Source: Abyssibius alkaniclasticus
GTDB lineage: Bacteria > Pseudomonadota > Alphaproteobacteria > Rhodobacterales > Rhodobacteraceae
Length of the DNA: 64,000 nt
Direction: 5' to 3'
NCBI RefSeq assembly: GCF_020447305.1
Contig: NZ_CP095732.1
Span: 2,450,501-2,514,500 of the forward strand
Below, one piece after another: positions 9,064-17,500 of the stretch (its first letter is position 1; every line of letters starts with the position of its first letter). The notes beneath the pieces are model-generated. The model worked only from the letters and a program-made list of their open reading frames with translations, ran no database searches and was not told the DNA's origin. The position numbers were made by a program, and so were the translations under genes.

Positions 9064-9105
9064 CATCTTTTGCTTGAAAATATCCCCGCCGGAGGCTCCG
9101 GCGGG
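9064..9105 (-). terminator. Hairpin terminator with conserved tail, copy 2
   Basis: On the minus strand a perfect GC-rich dyad (CCCGCCGGAG at 9085-9094, CTCCGGCGGG at 9096-9105) precedes the same ATATTTTCAAGCAAAAGATG tail seen at 6672-6691. The tail ends 3 bases from the anmK stop. It follows the minus-strand hydrolase gene and lies in a convergent gap like the first copy. Confidence 0.78.
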
Positions 9106-9116
9106 CAAGGCATATC

Positions 9117-9770
9117 CTAACGGATATCAGGCTCGCCCAAACGCCGCGTAACATAGGCTTTTACCGACTCAATCATCGGGTCCATGCCGGTTTCAAAGAA
9201 ATGGCCGGCATCGGGCACGGTTTCATGGGTAATGGTAATGCCCTTTTGCTGCTGCAAACGCTCGGTCAGCCCCTCAACATCGGCGGGCGGCACAACCCGG
9301 TCGGCTGAACCGTTGATGATCAGCCCCGAGGCCGGGCAGGGGGCCAGAAAGGTAAAGTCATACATATTCGCCGGTGGGGCGACAGAAATGAAACCCGAAA
9401 TCTCGGGCCGGCGCATCAGCAATTGCATACCGATCCAGGCACCAAAGGAAAAGCCTGCCACCCAGCATGTGCGGGCATTGGGGTTTTGCGCCTGCAAATA
9501 ATCCAGCGCCGAGGCGGCGTCGGACAGCTCGCCTATCCCCTGATCATACTCGCCCTGGCTGCGGCCGACACCGCGAAAGTTGAAACGCAGACAGGTAAAC
9601 CCCATCTGGTAAAAGGCGTAGTGCAGGTTATAAGTCACCTTGTTGTTCATCGTGCCGCCATAGCGCGAATCCGGGTGCAGGATGATGGCGATTGGTGCGT
9701 TCTTTTCCTTTTGCGGATGATAGCGGCCCTCGAGCCGGCCTTCGGGGCCTGGGAAAATAACTTCGGGCAT
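9117..9770 (-). CDS. Alpha/beta hydrolase (COG2945-type)
   Basis: The 217-residue protein shows the alpha/beta hydrolase fold. HPDSRYGGTMNNK forms the oxyanion-side strand, the nucleophile serine lies in AGFSFGAWIG (GxSxG), the acid region is INGSADRVVPP, and a histidine lies in VPDAGHFF. This matches a small cytosolic family often annotated only as alpha/beta hydrolase; the natural substrate is unknown. The ATG at 9770 is preferred over an upstream in-frame start because AAGGAG lies 7-12 bases ahead of it. It is divergent from iscR, whose regulatory gap it shares. Confidence 0.85.
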   Translation of the reverse strand: MPEVIFPGPEGRLEGRYHPQKEKNAPIAIILHPDSRYGGTMNNKVTYNLHYAFYQMGFTCLRFNFRGVGRSQGEYDQGIGELSDAASALDYLQAQNPNARTCWVAGFSFGAWIGMQLLMRRPEISGFISVAPPANMYDFTFLAPCPASGLIINGSADRVVPPADVEGLTERLQQQKGITITHETVPDAGHFFETGMDPMIESVKAYVTRRLGEPDIR

Positions 9771-9829
9771 CAATCGCTCCTTGTAAACGCCACCGGAATT
9801 TTCGGTCCGGGGCCAAATCAGTGTCTGTC

Positions 9830-9869
9830 GAATGCTTGACAGTTTCACTCGGACAACCTAGAAGCATTC
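9830..9869. promoter_or_regulatory. Widely spaced perfect inverted repeat before iscR
   Basis: GAATGCTT (9830-9837) and AAGCATTC (9862-9869) are exact reverse complements, 32 bp apart start to start, or about three helical turns. They bracket a good sigma-70 type promoter. The position suits a dimer pair or loop-forming regulator controlling the suf operon; IscR itself or another iron-responsive factor is possible. This is seen in the sequence, but the function is inferred. Confidence 0.45.
9836..9864 (+). promoter_or_regulatory. Sigma-70 type promoter for the iscR-suf operon
   Basis: TTGACA at 9836-9841 is followed after exactly 17 bases by TAGAAG at 9859-9864. The first is a perfect -35 and the second a 4-of-6 match to -10. 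The predicted start near 9871 leaves a leader of about 80 bases before the iscR ATG at 9950. The -35 overlaps the left arm of the inverted repeat. Confidence 0.55.
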
Positions 9870-9949
9870 TAAAGTAGCGGGCGCACCGCCTTGCATGGTC
9901 AAGTAAGGCCAATCAGGGGGCGCGTCAACATTGCTGTCGGGGCCAGACC

Positions 9950-10411
9950 ATGAAACTATCGACCAAAGGACGATATGCGATGATCGCGCTGGCCGATTTG
10001 GCGCGTGAAGCCCAGCATCGGCTTGTCTCCCTGTCCGAAATCGCCGAAAGGCAGGATATTTCGCTGGCCTATCTGGAACAGCTTTTCGTAAAGCTGCGCC
10101 GTGCCGAAATCGTGGAAAGCGTGCGCGGCCCTGGTGGCGGCTATCGGCTGGCGCGCGGGGCCGATGCGATCCGCGTGATCGATGTGCTTGGCGCTGTCGA
10201 TGAAACGATGGATGCGCTCAGCCGCGGGGCAGGTGCCTCGGGCGCCAGCGGCGGCACCGATGCCCAGGTGCTGACCGACAAGCTGTGGGAACAGCTTTCG
10301 GCGCATGTCTATGTGTTTTTGCACCAGACGCGGCTTTCGGATGTCATCGAAAACCAACTCGCCCCATGCCCCGCCGTGCCCGCCTTTGTTATGCTGGTGG
10401 ATGAGCCATGA
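9950..10411 (+). CDS. iscR: Rrf2-family regulator of Fe-S assembly, IscR type
   Basis: The 153-residue protein opens MKLSTKGRYAMIALADLA with the Rrf2/IscR winged helix in residues 1-66 (ISLAYLEQLFVKLRRAEIVES and the wing RGPGGGYRLAR). It leads the suf operon and should sense Fe-S status and repress the operon. Canonical IscR binds a 2Fe-2S cluster with three clustered cysteines in residues 90-105. Here that region is a Gly/Ala/Ser linker (GAGASGASGG), and the only cysteine is C140 in APCPAV. Published work on Rhodobacter sphaeroides IscR, as I recall it, describes such a single-cysteine form. The stop overlaps the next gene by 4 bases. Confidence 0.9.
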   Translation: MKLSTKGRYAMIALADLAREAQHRLVSLSEIAERQDISLAYLEQLFVKLRRAEIVESVRGPGGGYRLARGADAIRVIDVLGAVDETMDALSRGAGASGASGGTDAQVLTDKLWEQLSAHVYVFLHQTRLSDVIENQLAPCPAVPAFVMLVDEP

Positions 10412-11403
10412 GCCGCGTTTATCTGGACCATAACGCAACCACACCGCTGCGCGCGCAGGCACGCGCGGCGATGCTTGCGGCAATGGATGTGGCCGGCAAC
10501 CCGTCATCCGTGCATGGCGAAGGGCGCGCGGCGCGGGCGCTGGTAGAACGCGCGCGCGGGCAATTGGCGGCAGCTTTGGGCTGCACGGCCAATGAGGTTG
10601 TTTTCACCAGCGGTGCGACCGAAGCCGCCTCGGTGCTGGCCGGTGGCGCCGAGGTGGATGAATGCGCGCATGAATGCCTGTGGGTGCATCACATGCCGGG
10701 CGCTGCGCTGAAGGCCAAAGGCTATGCCAATAACGAAACCGGGCTGATTGATGACAGCGACGGTGCAAACCTTGTCGACATCGTGCAGGCCGTTGGCAAG
10801 ATTCCGTTTTCCTTTAGCTGGAGCGGGGCCGACATGGCCATCGTCTCGGCGCATAAATTTGGCGGGCCAAAGGGAGTTGGCGCCCTGATTTTGCGCGATG
10901 GTGTTGACATTGCGCCGCTTGCAAAGGGTGGCGGGCAGGAACAAAGCCGCCGTGCGGGCACAGAAAACATTGTCGGTATTGCGGGCATGGCTGCGGCAGC
11001 CGAGGCGGCAGTGGCCGATCTGGCGGCAGGCAAATGGGCGCGGGTTGAAAGCTTGCGCAACGGCATGGAAGCCGCATTGAAAGCGGCAGCGCCCGATCTG
11101 ATCGTGTTTGGCGAGGGGCAAGCGCGCCTGCCCAATACCTCGAATTTCGCGGTGCCGGGCTGGAAGGGCGAAACCCAGGTCATGCAGATGGACCTTGCCG
11201 GTTTTGCGGTTTCCGCGGGGTCCGCCTGTTCCAGCGGCAAGGTGCGCCCAAGCCGGGTTTTGCGCGCAATGGGGTTTGACGATGTTACCGCAAGCAGTGC
11301 TTTGCGCATCAGCTTGGGGTTGGAGACGACTGAAACGGATATCGCGCGTTTTTGTGACGCGTGGCTGGCTGAATATGCGCGCCACAAGGCGCGTGCAGCC
11401 TGA
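10408..11403 (+). CDS. Compact cysteine desulfurase-like class V aminotransferase
   Basis: The amino end [11 protein letters not shown], the FTSGATEA phosphate-binding loop, YANNETG, the PLP lysine K150 in [10 protein letters not shown] and the catalytic-loop cysteine C274 in [10 protein letters not shown] mark an IscS/NifS-type desulfurase. At 331 residues it is much shorter than the usual 380-405. The K150-to-C274 spacing (124) equals that in E. coli IscS (206 to 328), but the stretch before the lysine is about 56 residues shorter, all lost between the GATE loop and the lysine. D124 probably replaces the PLP-nitrogen aspartate. A full-length SufS lies at the end of the same operon, so this protein may be specialised or weakly active. 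It overlaps iscR by ATGA. Confidence 0.8.
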   Translation: MSRVYLDHNATTPLRAQARAAMLAAMDVAGNPSSVHGEGRAARALVERARGQLAAALGCTANEVVFTSGATEAASVLAGGAEVDECAHECLWVHHMPGAALKAKGYANNETGLIDDSDGANLVDIVQAVGKIPFSFSWSGADMAIVSAHKFGGPKGVGALILRDGVDIAPLAKGGGQEQSRRAGTENIVGIAGMAAAAEAAVADLAAGKWARVESLRNGMEAALKAAAPDLIVFGEGQARLPNTSNFAVPGWKGETQVMQMDLAGFAVSAGSACSSGKVRPSRVLRAMGFDDVTASSALRISLGLETTETDIARFCDAWLAEYARHKARAA

Positions 11404-11420
11404 CGAGAATGGGGAATAAT

Positions 11421-12932
11421 ATGACGACAGAAACCGCCGAATACAGCCGCGAAGGCGTAGATGCCGACACGGTTGCCGCCGTTCGCACGGTTGGCGAGCG
11501 CTATAAATATGGCTTTGAAAGCGATATTGAAACCGAATATGCGCCCAAGGGCCTGAATGAAGACATTGTCCGGCTGATCTCGTCCAAGAACGAAGAACCG
11601 GGATGGCTGCTTGAGTGGCGCCTTGCTGCATTCGCCCGCTGGAAAAACCTGACCGAGCCGACATGGGCTATGGTGCATTACCCTGAAATAGATTTTCAGG
11701 ACCAGTATTACTACGCCAAGCCCACCAGCATGGCCAAACGCCCGAAATCGCTTGACGAGGTGGACCCGGAGCTTTTGGCAACTTACGAAAAACTCGGCAT
11801 CCCCCTGAAAGAACAGGCGCTTCTGGCGGGCGTTGAAATGCCCGAAGGCGAGCGCCGCGTGGCGGTGGATGCGGTGTTTGACAGCGTTTCGCTTGGCACG
11901 ACCTTCAAGGAGGAACTGGCCAAAGCCGGTGTCATCTTCTGCCCGATTTCCGAAGCCGTGCGCGACCATCCGGAACTGGTGAAGAAATACCTTGGCTCGG
12001 TCGTGCCGGTATCCGACAATTTCTATGCAACGCTGAACTCGGCGGTGTTTTCCGATGGCTCCTTCGTTTACATCCCCGAAGGCGTGCGCTGCCCGTTAGA
12101 GCTTTCGACCTATTTCCGCATCAACGCGCAAAACACCGGCCAGTTTGAGCGCACGCTGATTATTGCCGAAAAGGGTAGCTATGTCAGCTATCTGGAAGGC
12201 TGCACCGCCCCCATGCGCGATGAAAACCAGCTTCATGCAGCGGTGGTTGAACTGGTCATCCATGAGGATGCCGAGATCAAATATTCCACCGTGCAGAACT
12301 GGTATCCGGGCGATGAGAACGGCAAGGGCGGAATTTACAATTTCGTCACCAAACGCGCCGATTGCCGGGGCGACCGCGCCAAGGTGATGTGGACACAGGT
12401 TGAAACCGGCTCGGCCATCACGTGGAAATATCCAAGCTGCATTCTGCGTGGCGATGGCAGCCAGGGCGAGTTCTATTCCATCGCTATTGCCAACAACATG
12501 CAGCAGGCCGATACCGGCACGAAAATGGTGCATCTGGGCAAGAACACCCGCTCGCGTATCGTCTCCAAAGGGATTTCGGCGGGCAAGGCGCAAAACACCT
12601 ATCGCGGGCTTGTGTCGATGCACCCGAAGGCAAAAAACAGCCGGAATTACACCCAGTGCGACAGCCTGCTGATCGGCGATACCTGCGGCGCGCATACCGT
12701 GCCCTATATCGAATGCCGCAACAATTCCAGCAGGATAGAGCACGAAGCAACGACATCGAAAGTGGATGACGACCAGTTGTTCTATTGCCGCTCGCGCGGG
12801 ATGGATGAGGAAGAAGCCGTGGCGCTGGTGGTCAATGGGTTCTGCAAAGAAGTGCTGCAAGCCTTGCCAATGGAATTTGCAATGGAGGCCCAGAAACTGG
12901 TCGCCATTTCGCTTGAAGGATCGGTCGGCTAA
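11421..12932 (+). CDS. sufB: Fe-S cluster assembly scaffold protein SufB
   Basis: SufB, with SufC and SufD, forms the SufBC2D scaffold on which Fe-S clusters are built in the cytoplasm. The 503-residue protein shows the family landmarks [34 protein letters not shown], the [20 protein letters not shown] segment with the scaffold cysteine region, and [19 protein letters not shown] near the end. The ATG at 11421 is chosen because GGGGAATAAT precedes it; an in-frame ATG at 11409 would add four residues. The gap to the preceding gene is 17 bases. The sequence is well conserved with no sign of damage. Confidence 0.97.
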   Translation: MTTETAEYSREGVDADTVAAVRTVGERYKYGFESDIETEYAPKGLNEDIVRLISSKNEEPGWLLEWRLAAFARWKNLTEPTWAMVHYPEIDFQDQYYYAKPTSMAKRPKSLDEVDPELLATYEKLGIPLKEQALLAGVEMPEGERRVAVDAVFDSVSLGTTFKEELAKAGVIFCPISEAVRDHPELVKKYLGSVVPVSDNFYATLNSAVFSDGSFVYIPEGVRCPLELSTYFRINAQNTGQFERTLIIAEKGSYVSYLEGCTAPMRDENQLHAAVVELVIHEDAEIKYSTVQNWYPGDENGKGGIYNFVTKRADCRGDRAKVMWTQVETGSAITWKYPSCILRGDGSQGEFYSIAIANNMQQADTGTKMVHLGKNTRSRIVSKGISAGKAQNTYRGLVSMHPKAKNSRNYTQCDSLLIGDTCGAHTVPYIECRNNSSRIEHEATTSKVDDDQLFYCRSRGMDEEEAVALVVNGFCKEVLQALPMEFAMEAQKLVAISLEGSVG

Positions 12933-12953
12933 AGCCGCGAAGAGGAAAATAAA

Positions 12954-13708
<755 letters not shown>

Positions 13709-13709
<1 letters not shown>

Positions 13710-14983
13710 TGGCCGTTGCTGCACATAAATCCGACGGGGCGGCGGCGCTTTTGGCCCGCCATGCACAGCCCCGCCCGTTAAGCTGGCTGGAGGCTGCGCG
13801 CGATAGCGCCGCCATGCGGCTGAATGCAATGGGCGCCCCGCATGGGCGCGATGAATACTGGCGCTACACCCCGCCCGCACAGTTTTTGGGCGATGTCGCC
13901 GCTGTGCCCCATGTCGAAGATGCGCCGCTGTTTGCGGCGGATGATGCCTATACGCTGGTCTTTGTCGACGGGGTTTTTGACGCCGCGCAATCCGAGCCTG
14001 GCAATGATCCGGCGCTGCGCATCCAAACGCTCGATGCGGCCAATGCCGATATCCACTGGGCCGCCGAAAGCTACGGTGCGCTGGAAACCGCTGGCCAAAA
14101 CCCCGTGCCGCGCCCGCTGGCGGCGCTGAATACCGCCACAGCCGGGCAGGGCGTGCTGATCCGCGTTTCCGGCAAGGCGACCAAGCCGGTTTTGCTGCGC
14201 CATATCCGCAGTGCCGCAAATGCCGAGGCGATGCTGCACCATGTGATCAAGCTTGATGCTGGCGCGTCGCTGACCTTGCTGGAAGATGGCGTGATCGCCG
14301 CGCGCAGCAATGTCGTGCTGGAGGTTGATGTGGCCGATGGCGCTGCCTTTGACCATATCCGCAACCAGGGCCGCGACCACGGGCGCGTGCTGGCCAGCCA
14401 TATTTTCGCGCGGCTGGGGGCAGGGGCATTGTTCAAAAGCTTCACCCTGTCGCTGAACGGACTGCTTAGCCGCAACGAGGCGGTCATCACCCTGACTGGC
14501 GATAATGCAAGCGCGCATATTTCCGGTGCCGCTGTGGGCGATGGCGCTTTTTTGCATGATGACACGATTTTCATAACCCATGATGCCGAGCATTGCGAAA
14601 GCCGTCAGGTTTTCAAGAAAGTGCTGCGCAACGGGGCCAATGGCGTGTTTCAGGGCAAGATTCTGGTCAAGCCCGGCGCGCAGAAAACCGATGGCTACCA
14701 GATCTCGCAAGGGCTGCTGCTGGATGATGACAGCAATTTCCTCGCCAAACCCGAGCTGGAAATCTATGCCGATGATGTGGTCTGCTCGCATGGCTCGACC
14801 TGCGGGTCGGTCGATGAAACGGCGTTGTTTTACCTGACATCGCGCGGTGTGCCCAGGGCCGATGCGCAAGACCTGCTTGTGCTGGCTTTTCTGGATGAGG
14901 CCATTGCCGAAATTGGCGATGACGATCTGGCCGACACCTTGCGCACGCGGCTTGGCGGTTGGCTGGCGCGCCACAGAAAGTAG
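13709..14983 (+). CDS. sufD: SufD, scaffold subunit of SufBCD
   Basis: SufD pairs with SufB to form the beta-helix platform for cluster assembly and takes part in iron acquisition. The 424-residue protein carries the typical amino-end EYWRYTPPAQF and the carboxyl family block: HCESRQVFKKVLRNGANGVF, then KTDGYQISQGLLL, CSHGSTCGSVDETALFYL and SRGVP. The first third is more divergent, as usual for SufD. It starts in a TAATG overlap with sufC and ends 7 bases before a YIP1-like gene. Confidence 0.96.
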
Positions 14984-14990
14984 GGCAGAT

Positions 14991-15560
14991 ATGAGCCTTG
15001 GGGCCGATATTATAGGTGCCTGGCGGCAGGGTTGGGGCAATGCCCTGCGCCGCCAGATGGCCAGTGGCGCGGGCGAAGAGCGCGCGCTTGGCTGGGTCAT
15101 GGTGGCGACCGTCATGCTGGTCGCCGCGCAGATGCCCGCCAGCTACAAGGCGGCAGCCCAAAACATAGATCAGCCCGAACAGGCGCCCATTGCGGTGCTG
15201 ATGATCGCGGTGTTTTCATTGTTTCTGGCCCCGCTCAGCTTTTATGCACTGGCGGCGCTTTCGCATCTTGTTGCCCGCCTGCTGGGTGCAACCGGGCCAT
15301 TTCTGAATGCACGGCTGGGGTTATTCTGGGCGCTGCTCTGTGTTGCCCCGCTTGCCTTAATTTCGGCGGCTTTCGGGAATAGTCTGGGGCCAGAGCTTTC
15401 TAACCCTTTGCAATATGTGGTTTTATTGGTCTTTTTGGTCATCTGGGCCGATACGATGCATGTCGCCGAGGGGGTCGCCTCAAGGTTGCGCGCTGGCTTG
15501 GCCTTGGGGGTGGTTGGCGCTAGCATTGCGTTGGTAATCGGGCTGCTATTCGCGGGCTGA
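14991..15560 (+). CDS. YIP1-family integral membrane protein A in the suf operon
   Basis: The 189-residue protein has about five hydrophobic spans, near residues 33-48, 66-90, 109-128, 141-156 and 168-187, and matches the general shape of YIP1-like membrane proteins. ATG 14991 lies 7 bases after the sufD stop with GGGCAG ahead of it; longer in-frame extensions run antisense-like into sufD and are rejected. The segment ARLGLFWALLCVAPLALI aligns by eye with TRTGIFWGSFVAAPFGLL in the next gene, so the two are paralogues. The function is not known. Its place between sufD and sufS suggests a membrane role tied to Fe-S or iron status, but this is only context. Confidence 0.75.
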   Translation: MSLGADIIGAWRQGWGNALRRQMASGAGEERALGWVMVATVMLVAAQMPASYKAAAQNIDQPEQAPIAVLMIAVFSLFLAPLSFYALAALSHLVARLLGATGPFLNARLGLFWALLCVAPLALISAAFGNSLGPELSNPLQYVVLLVFLVIWADTMHVAEGVASRLRAGLALGVVGASIALVIGLLFAG

Positions 15561-15578
15561 GTCTTTGATGGGTGACAT

Positions 15579-16268
15579 ATGACAATTGGCGAAGAACATG
15601 ACGACGGGCATTACCACACGCGCGGCGCATATCAGGAAAAGCGCAACGGGTTGCTGGCGCGGCTGATTGATTCCTGGAGCGATATGCGCGGGGCCACGCG
15701 CCGCCTGATCGAGGAAAACCCGTCTGAAGCCCGGCTGCTGTTTTATGTGCTGATGTCTGACATGGTGTTCTTCCTGTCCTGGGCGCTGAAAACCATTGTC
15801 GCCCCCACGCAGGTTTTCAAGGACATGTTCCAGGGCGATGCGGTTGAAGCCAATCTTGTCATCGGCTCGGTGCTGATTGCGGCGCTGTTTCTGCGCACCA
15901 CGGTCGTTTACATCTTCTCGGCCATTCTGGGCGCCGTTTTGCGCGCGGTTGGCGGCACGGGCAGCTGGAAGGATACGCGCACCGGCATATTCTGGGGCAG
16001 CTTTGTGGCCGCGCCCTTTGGCCTGCTGATGGCGATTGTCACGGTCATCTTCTCGGGGCTGGAAGACAGCATCCCCTTCCTTGGCAATTCGCTCATCGCG
16101 CAAATTCCCTATTGGCTGTCGCTTCTGCCCTTCGTATGGCTTTGCTCGCTTGGTGCCGCCGAGGCGCATGGCTTCAAACGCTCGGCCCCGCTGTTTATGG
16201 GCATGACCCTGCTCACAATGGTGGTTTGGTTCGGGGCACTGGTATTGCAGGCGCGCGGCGTCTTCTAG
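15579..16268 (+). CDS. YIP1-family integral membrane protein B in the suf operon
   Basis: The 229-residue protein has a soluble, charged amino end of about 48 residues that starts with a His/Asp-rich MTIGEEHDDGHYHTRG segment. About five hydrophobic spans follow, from residue 50 to the carboxyl end. It is paralogous to the preceding gene (shared R-x-G-[LI]-F-W pattern). The histidines at 7, 11 and 13 plus acidic residues could bind metal, which is speculation. It starts 18 bases after its paralogue and ends 11 bases before sufS, so it is clearly in the operon. No published role is known to me. Confidence 0.77.
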   Translation: MTIGEEHDDGHYHTRGAYQEKRNGLLARLIDSWSDMRGATRRLIEENPSEARLLFYVLMSDMVFFLSWALKTIVAPTQVFKDMFQGDAVEANLVIGSVLIAALFLRTTVVYIFSAILGAVLRAVGGTGSWKDTRTGIFWGSFVAAPFGLLMAIVTVIFSGLEDSIPFLGNSLIAQIPYWLSLLPFVWLCSLGAAEAHGFKRSAPLFMGMTLLTMVVWFGALVLQARGVF

Positions 16269-16279
16269 AAAGGCTATCC

Positions 16280-17500
16280 ATGTTCGACATCAACGCAGTG
16301 CGCGCCGAATTTCCAATTTTGGCGCGGCAGGTGCATGGCAAAAATCTGGTCTATCTGGACAGCGGTGCTTCGGCGCAAAAACCGCAAGTGGTGATAGATG
16401 CCGTGACCCGTGGCTATGCGCAAGAATATTCGAATGTGCATCGCGGGCTGCATTTCCTGTCCAACCTTGCCACCGACAAATACGAAAGCGTGCGCAGCAC
16501 ATTGCAACGCTTTCTGGGTGCCGCCCATGACGACGAGGTGCTGTTCACCACAGGCTCGACCCACGGCATGAACCTTGTGTCCTACGCCTGGGCGGCGCAG
16601 CATCTTGCGGCGGGTGACGAGATTGTGCTTTCGGTGCTGGAACACCACGCCAATATCATCCCGTGGCATTTTCTGCGCGAACGCCAGGGCGTGGTGCTGA
16701 AATGGGTGGAATGCGAGGCGGATGGCAGCCTTGATGCCCAGCGGGTGATTGAAGCGATGGGACCGCGCACCAGGCTTGTGGCGGTCACGCATATGTCCAA
16801 TGTCACCGGCGCTTTGGTCGATGTCAAAACCATCTGCCGCGCGGCGCGCGAACGCGGCATTGCCACCTGCATCGATGGCAGCCAGGCCGCCGTGCATATG
16901 CCGGTGAACATGGTCGAGATCGGCTGTGATTTTTATGCCATTACCGGCCACAAGCTTTACGGCCCCACCGCCAGCGGCGCGCTTTATGCAAGGCGCGAAC
17001 GCCAGGCCGAAATGCGCCCCTTCATGGGGGGTGGCGATATGATCAACCATGTCAGCCGCGATGAGGTCAGCTATAACGTCCCACCCCACAAATTCGAGGC
17101 CGGCACACCCGGCATTGTGCAGATGATCGGGCTTGGTGTGGCGATCGACTATATGCAATCGCTGGGAATGGAGGCGATTGCCGCGCATGAGGCCGATCTG
17201 CGCGACTATGCCCGCAGCCGTTTGCGCGGGCTGAACTGGCTGAACCTTCAGGGCGATTGCGCTGACAAGGGGGCGATCTTTTCCTTTACCATGCAGGGGG
17301 CGGCCCATGCGCATGACATTTCAACCATTCTCGACCGTCGCGGCATTGCCGTGCGGGCGGGCCACCATTGCGCGCAGCCGCTGATGCAGTTTTTGGGCGT
17401 AACCGCCACCTGCCGCGCCTCGTTCGCCATGTATAACACCCGCGATGAGGTAGATGCGCTGGTGTCAGGGCTGGAGCTTTGCCACGAGCTACTCGGCTAG
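16280..17500 (+). CDS. sufS: SufS cysteine desulfurase
   Basis: SufS takes sulfur from cysteine, giving alanine and a persulfide for SufBCD. The 406-residue protein retains every key residue: histidine in EHHANIIPW (about 122), D199, the PLP lysine K225 in ITGHKLYGPT, and the catalytic C364 in RAGHHCAQPLM, the same number as in E. coli SufS. The ATG at 16280 (MFDINAVRAEFPIL) fits the family start, although the frame is open upstream into the preceding gene. No sufE, sufU or sufA lies in this window, so its sulfur acceptor must be encoded elsewhere. Its last 12 bases overlap the convergent acylase gene. Confidence 0.96.
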   Translation: MFDINAVRAEFPILARQVHGKNLVYLDSGASAQKPQVVIDAVTRGYAQEYSNVHRGLHFLSNLATDKYESVRSTLQRFLGAAHDDEVLFTTGSTHGMNLVSYAWAAQHLAAGDEIVLSVLEHHANIIPWHFLRERQGVVLKWVECEADGSLDAQRVIEAMGPRTRLVAVTHMSNVTGALVDVKTICRAARERGIATCIDGSQAAVHMPVNMVEIGCDFYAITGHKLYGPTASGALYARRERQAEMRPFMGGGDMINHVSRDEVSYNVPPHKFEAGTPGIVQMIGLGVAIDYMQSLGMEAIAAHEADLRDYARSRLRGLNWLNLQGDCADKGAIFSFTMQGAAHAHDISTILDRRGIAVRAGHHCAQPLMQFLGVTATCRASFAMYNTRDEVDALVSGLELCHELLG

